A stretch of 64,000 bases of DNA, taken from positions 532,684,291 to 532,748,290 of the forward strand of contig NC_081409.1 in assembly GCF_030272615.1 (NCBI RefSeq), written 5' to 3'. Below are positions 58,747 through 64,000 of this stretch, in pieces. A program made the position numbers and the translations under genes. The DNA is from Cryptomeria japonica. Taxonomy: Eukaryota > Streptophyta > Pinopsida > Cupressales > Cupressaceae. Below the pieces are notes generated by a model, which worked only from the letters and a program-made list of their open reading frames with translations, made no database searches and was not told the DNA's origin. Each line of letters starts with the position of its first letter. The stretch's first letter is position 1.

Positions 58747-59986
58747 TGTTGGTAATTGTTGTTGCTAGGATATATTGTTGTAATTTATATCAACATATTC
58801 CTATGTCTTGCTCTGGTGATTTCAGATTGGAAGATCTTATGATCCGGTTTGTATTTTGGTTTTGTTGATCACTGTTTTCCAGAATTCGATATATCCTTAG
58901 GTATATTCCAGTGTGATTAGATCTTGTGCTAAGATTTTGGGATATTTCTTGGGATGGTCTTGTGTATCTTCATTTTAGATGGATCATGATTTGGTGCTTT
59001 GCAAGTTATCTTTCTTTGTGATAGTTTTTGATTGGTTGTGTTCTTGAGCTTTCAAATGTTGACCAATGAAGATTGATAAGTGGTGTTGGTGCAACTGTTC
59101 CTGATGATTCTAATGTTCTTGCTGGTGTTTCCTAGTCATGTCTTATTTGTTTTGATGATCTGCATTAATTTTTGTGCGAGTTATTGGTGGTTTCTATGAA
59201 CCGATGATAATTTTCATGCTATGTGATTTTCCTAGTGGTGTAGCGTGTTGCGGTTGATCTTGGCATGATTTGTAGTGGAGTTGAGAATTTGGGAATTTGT
59301 TTTAGGTCCATGTTATGCTATGTAAATCATTATAGTGGTTCAATGTTTGATCTTTGTATTGTGTATTATAATTTTGTAATTAAGAGTTGAGGGTTTAGCA
59401 GACCTTGTTATCAAGGTTGATGATTTGTACATATAGGTGAGATATTCATGTAATTTAGGAGTAGGTGTTATGTCTTCATTATCAGAGAGAGTTTTATTTG
59501 AGAACACGTGATTTATCCTTTGATGTTTTGATTGAGAAGAGATTGGTGTTGCAGAGAAGATATTTGTGCTTAATCAGACTATAATCAGGCATTTGGAGAT
59601 ACTATTCTTTCAGTTCATTTCTTTTGGATTGTAGTCTAAATCTTGTTGTAAGTAAGTGAGACTTCCTTGAGGGTTGTATCCTTCCAAGCCATCATCTTTT
59701 CAATAGTGATCTCTAGGTAGTGTGCCTGAATACATGTGCATTCCCCATTTCAATGTTTTCACATACTACTATAGAGTATCATCTTACTGTGGGTAGGTTC
59801 CCACCATAGTTTTTCTCTTAACTAGGTTTTCCACATCAAAATCTTGTTGTGTTTTTTTCTTTCAATTTTCTTATCTATCTTATTAATGTAGTTTATCAGA
59901 TCTATGTTTTGTGATTAAGTTTTATATTCTAGTGAAGACTGATTCACCCCCCCCCTCTTAGTCTTCCTTCTTGGCTGTTGCTAACA
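58747..59986 (+). repeat. Copia-3 5' LTR
   Basis: TGTTGGTAATTG...TTGCTAACA, 1240 bases, with the copia GATTCACCCCCCCCCTCTTAG run near its 3' end. Confidence 0.85.
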
Positions 59987-59988
59987 AT

Positions 59989-60000
59989 TGGTATTAGAGC
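59989..60000 (+). promoter_or_regulatory. Copia-3 primer binding site
   Basis: TGGTATTAGAGC, one C-to-T change from the initiator tRNA-Met complement. Confidence 0.8.
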
Positions 60001-60030
60001 TATATCCTCTAGTAGAAGCTTAATCACTTG

Positions 60031-61032
60031 ATGAGATCCGGGATGGTAGCTCAAGGTGTTATCTTTAAGGACACTCTAAGATTTGATGGGAGAAACTATG
60101 CTATATGGAAGGACTGGATGGAAGTACACTTGAAATGTCTTTGTGAAGATTATTGGAAGAATACAAAGAATTCCTATACTGTTCCTCTAAATGGACTGAC
60201 TACTCCTGATGAGATCAAGTAAGTTGAACATAATATTAGAGTGAAGGAAGCATTTCTTAGTGCTCTGACTGATTCTAAGATGACAAGTGTAATGGGACTT
60301 TAGACTATGCATGAAGTCTAGGTGAAGCTTGAGATTCTATATAAAGGTGATAAATAGGTGAAGGTTGCTAAGTTGTAGAGTTTAAGAGGAAAATATGAGA
60401 TGTTCAAGATCGGAGATGATGAGAACATACACTCTTTCATGGATAAGGTGAATGATCTTGTCCTAGGTGTCAAATGTGTTGATGGAACCATTGAGGAAGA
60501 TGAAATTGTTTCTAAGGTGTTGAGGTCTTTGACTCTTTCTTATAAACATATGGTTGCTGCTATTGATGACATCCAAAGTGTGACTACAGTGACAACATAT
60601 ATGCTAGCTGGAAAGATTATTGCATTTGAGCTAAGTGAGTTTGGAGAATCACATGGAAAGTTTGAGACAATGTTTAGAGCATCTGCATCTATATTCAGTA
60701 AGAAGAGATATGATCCCGATGAATGTAGAATATCCAGATATGAGAGAGAGAGAGAGAGAAGAGAGATGGAAGAGAAAGAAAGGGAGATCAATGAAATTGA
60801 ATCACCAATTGCTCGAAGATTGCCTAAAGGTGCCAGTAAGTATGATGAAAAGTTGCCTTTGAAATGTTTCTCTTGTAATAAGATAGGACATTTTTCTTCT
60901 AGATGCCCATATAGAATGGCTAAGTATGATAGGCATGATAAGTTTGAGAAGCCTTACCAAAAGTATAGGAATATGAAGAACTATTTTTATGATGCTAATG
61001 AAGGTGTTGGTTCCCAAAACCACAGATTGTAA
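60031..61032 (+). pseudogene. Copia-3 gag, decayed
   Basis: UBN2-type copia Gag: FDGRNYAIWKDWMEVHL near the start, KVLRSLTLSYKHMVAAIDD mid-way, and a CCHC knuckle CFSCNKIGHFSSRC at about 60868. Five stops fall between 60220 and 60380, four of them TAG; 60400-61032 is open for 210 codons. Gag coats the RNA in virus-like particles. Reading ends in VGSQNHRL and a stop, after which homology is lost. Confidence 0.8.
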
Positions 61033-61551
61033 ATCAAAGAGTTTTGTCACTTCTCTTAATGACTTCTAAATTAGTCTTGGCCAATAAACATGAATGATCA
61101 ATAGATCAAATTCTCCTACACTTCAAGATTCACTAAGCCAAGGTGGGTGACCCTATATCTGACACCTAAATCTATAGGTTAAAGGATTTTCTATAGCTAA
61201 TTTAAGAAATTTAGTGACTTCATGATGCCAATTGTTTTTTAACCCAATTTTATTATCTGAAAACTGTAATTGCTTTCTTGTAAATGAATATTTATGAAGT
61301 AGTGATTGCATGAATTAGAAATATGTTTCCTTGATGAAGATTGCTCTGAAAATACTTGATTCAAATATATTAAATCAATAAAAGAACAATGCCTTGATTC
61401 CTTACTGGCTTCATATCATTTCAAATGAAAAATCCTACATGTAACCTTAGAGACAGTTTTAATAACTTGTTAATGAAATAAGACCATCATCTCAAAGGCT
61501 TCTAGATGAATTGCAATTAAAATGTAACATCTAGTTAGTCTTACTGAATTT
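61033..61551. other. AT-rich stretch with no recognised feature
   Basis: Lies between Copia-3 gag and the Copia-4 LTR. No coding or repeat signal seen. Confidence 0.5.
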
Positions 61552-62683
61552 TGTTGGCATTTTTTATGTTTATGTTGTGATTGTCATTGATGGACACACA
61601 CTTTCATTGAGATCTCCTTTATATGTATGAGTCAGAGCACAACCGATATTTGTTCCAACCAGTATGTTGTATTATAGTCTTTAGACTATTGGTGTTTTGC
61701 AGAATGTGTTTCCTGGTCTGAAGCGGCATGTTGACCCCAAGCAGTTCATGGATCCCAAGTGGTATGAGGGATTAAAGCGGCATAACACATTTTTACCAGT
61801 CTTCATTTTTGTCAAACTGGCAACCTGCATTTTATATGAACCAGTAATACTCTGTGATGAGTTACCAACCGGCATTTTGTGATGGGTTACCATCCACCGA
61901 TTGTTTGACACTGTCGACACCTAAATGGTGCTTTTTGTGTCCTGGTACCAAGTATGTCCAGGTTCATTGAACCTAGGAATTGTTATGTAATCCTATTGGA
62001 CCGACATGAAATCAGATTCCTTTACAAGGACATCATGTCTAGGGTTTTAGGTTGTTGATGTGGTTGTAGCAAAAGTTTATGTTGTTACTAGGGTTTAAGG
62101 TGGTTGAGGAGTTGGAGAGAATATGAATGTGTAGAAGACTGAAGTAATGCTGGTGTGCATTAGGAATGAGCTATCAAGGATCTAACTAAGTAGTCTGTGC
62201 TAGTAGCTAGATCAAACACTTGTTGATTACTCACATCTTTGACAAGTCTGTAGCCCTTAACCAGGTAGGCCCAAAAGCCTTTTGTAAATCCTCTAACAAG
62301 GTGGTTCACATCTATGGATCTAAAATCCTCTAGCAAGGTAGTCTTTAATTGGACTTATCTCCTAATAGAGATTGAGATTCCTAACAGGATCTGTTCTGGT
62401 AAAGACCATTGTAAGACCTTAACCGGTCTGGTTCCTATTCTGTAGATAGTTACTTGTGAGTTCCATCTCATCATGGTTTTTCCCATTTGGGTTTCCACAT
62501 CAAAATATCTTGTGTTATGGTGTTTTTGCTTCTATGGGTGAATGCATTATTAGCTATTTGGTTTGCATGTGTGTTAACCGGTTTGTTTGCTAAACTATTA
62601 TACCAGTTTACTATTAGTCTTGCAAAGTGTTTAAGTGCAGAGATTTTTGGCATACTAATTCACTCCCCTCTTAGTATTCATCA
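61552..62683 (+). repeat. Copia-4 5' LTR
   Basis: TGTTGGCATT...GTATTCATCA, 1132 bases. Shares with Copia-1/2 the CCTCTAACAAGGTGG/CCTAACAGGATC array (62245-62430) and the CATCATGGTTTTTCCCATTTGGG text. Confidence 0.85.
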
Positions 62684-62685
62684 AT

Positions 62686-62698
62686 TGGTATCAGAGCC
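62686..62698 (+). promoter_or_regulatory. Copia-4 primer binding site
   Basis: TGGTATCAGAGCC, two bases after the LTR; initiator tRNA-Met type. Confidence 0.88.
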
Positions 62699-62719
62699 TA
62701 CCTTTCTATAAGTTTAACC

Positions 62720-64000
62720 ACTTGGAAAGAGATATTGGGGAATACTCTATAAGGGAACTTACACATCGGCTCAGTTAGTCTGAGCAAGCCTATGATGATC
62801 TTATGGTCAAATACAAGGCATCTCAAGCAAAAAGGAGAGAACATGCTGAAAAGCTGATGGAGCTATTTGAAAATAGTTCTTTAGATGAAGTAGACATGGA
62901 AAGAAGTAAATAAGTTGAATGAATCAATCTCCAACCTGAGAAAGGAGTTGGAAGGACTGACTATCCGGATGTGTCAAGAGCTGGAGAACCAAAGGAAAGT
63001 TGAAGATCTGATGAAAGAAAGAGATCATGAGATATCCAAGCTAAAACAAGAGATCAGTGCCCTAATTTCTCAACTCCATGCAAGCAAAGTGGAAAAGGAA
63101 GACATGTAAGGAGAATTGAACATTGCCATCTCTGAGAATGAAAACCTGTTGGAAACAAATGCTGCTATTTCTAAAGAACTCTCTGAGTCAAAGGAAATAC
63201 TTGCTAAGTTCAACAAGAGTACTGTCAAGCTAGAGAAAAAGCTTGAATTTGCCAAACCGGTCAAGAATACAAATGGACTTGGTTATTCTGGTCATGAGGA
63301 AGGTGAGACCTCTAGTACAAATGCTGGAACATCAAAGAAACAACCGACATCAAAGGATAAAGGTAAGCAAAAGTTTAAACCTGTTTGCTTCAACTGTCTT
63401 AAAGAAGGACATACTGCAAATGTGTGTAGGAGTAAGGCTTACAACAATTTTCCTTATTTCCTAAATGATAAGCCTAGATCCTATAGATTTAATGGTAACT
63501 GTTATGCATGCAACAAGTATGGGCATAGAGAATCTAAATGCAGGTCATATATGAACAACATTCATAGATATCCTCAGAGGACCCAGGGAGCTGGTCCTGA
63601 ACCTTTTGTGAACCAGAATCACAACCGGTTTAATGCCTTCAATCATCAGTAAAGAAGTGGTGGCTATCAAGTGGCAACCGGATGGAGAGAAAACTATATG
63701 GCCTATCATGGTCATGGCCACACTACTGCAACATGCAGAAGGAAGAATGGAGACATGAACAATGGACCTTGGAGAGCACTTGGATCGGTCTACTATCACT
63801 GCAACAAACCAAGTCACATTGCCAGATTCTGTAGATCAAGAAAGAACATATCTGATGATATACCAATCACTCCGAAAGGAAACATTGATGTTGACACTAT
63901 TCAAGTGAACATGAACAAAACCTGGAAGAAGAAACCAGTGGTGTTACAAGAGGAACTGGTTTCTGCACCTAGTGTGGAAATCACGGAACCAACAAACTAA
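62720..64000 (+). pseudogene. Copia-4 gag: coiled coil plus zinc knuckles, with several stops
   Basis: Coiled-coil frame (62915-63109, then 63116-63652 after a stop at 63107) followed by KNTNGLGYSGHEEGETSS and knuckles CFNCLKEGHTANVC (about 63388) and CYACNKYGHRESKC (about 63500). A stop at about 63650 precedes two more: one with first Cys residues turned to Tyr (about 63700, ending GHGHTTATC) and YHCNKPSHIARFC (about 63800). Stops upstream include TAG near 62777. Layout matches Copia-0. A UBN2 domain is not seen. Confidence 0.75.

Larger units (their letters stand above)
58747..61032 (+). mobile_element. Copia-3: 5' part of a Ty1/copia element
   Basis: LTR 58747-59986, primer site, then decayed gag to about 61020, where recognisable sequence ends. 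No pol and no second LTR, so truncated or interrupted here. Confidence 0.8.
61552..64000 (+). mobile_element. Copia-4: 5' part of a Ty1/copia element
   Basis: LTR 61552-62683, primer site and gag; continues beyond the window. The gag has the same unusual layout as Copia-0. Confidence 0.85.

Overview
This 64 kb window looks like plant nuclear DNA from a large, repeat-rich genome. A conifer or other gymnosperm is my best guess: it is AT-rich, packed with nested Ty1/copia and Ty3/gypsy LTR elements, many LTRs carry ACCGGT boxes, and the one host-derived fragment is a leucine-rich-repeat piece of a plant immune receptor (NLR). I see no intact host gene, tRNA, rRNA or CRISPR array. Almost all coding signal is retrotransposon gag/pol, mostly broken by stop codons. 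The exception is one intact 1100-codon ORF at 50974-54276 (minus).

Layout. 1-2078: 5' end of a copia element on the minus strand (Copia-0), inserted in 2079-3363, an LTR of gypsy family A. 3364-35290: an old, non-autonomous gag-only LTR element on the plus strand (TR-GAG-old) that hosts a deep nest. A CACTA transposon (4931-33853, TSD TAG) sits in it. The CACTA carries NLR-like sequence and two copia elements, Copia-1 (5622-22336, TSD GAATT) and Copia-2 (25104-32470, TSD TTTTC). Copia-1 is interrupted by a giant single-LTR insertion (7458-16609, TSD TCATG), itself interrupted by another (10101-14501, TSD TTTAA). 36515-42658: a decayed chromovirus on the minus strand with gag, PR, RT, RNase H, INT and chromodomain remnants. 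44449-57824: a gypsy-A element on the minus strand, whose 5' LTR is split by a young complete TR-GAG element (49013-56835, TSD GTTTC). 57831-58738: a chromovirus-like LTR. 58747-61032: 5' part of Copia-3. 61552-64000: 5' part of Copia-4. The stretches 35291-36514, 42659-44448, 45750-47500 and 61033-61551 hold no gene I can recognise.

Most interesting: (i) TR-GAG, an LTR element whose only product is a long Gag plus protease-like protein with an altered catalytic motif, present as a young intact copy and an old relative in the same window; (ii) GC-rich hairpins with self-complementary tips repeated in its LTRs and leader, where packaging and dimerisation signals would lie; (iii) unrelated LTR families that each carry GC-rich hairpin arrays, one with covarying stems; (iv) nonsense codons in the dead copia elements that are nearly all TAG, mostly at CAG or CTGG sites, a footprint of CHG-methylation decay. 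Coordinates of LTR ends, TSDs, PBS and PPT were read from the sequence by eye; percentage identities were not computed.
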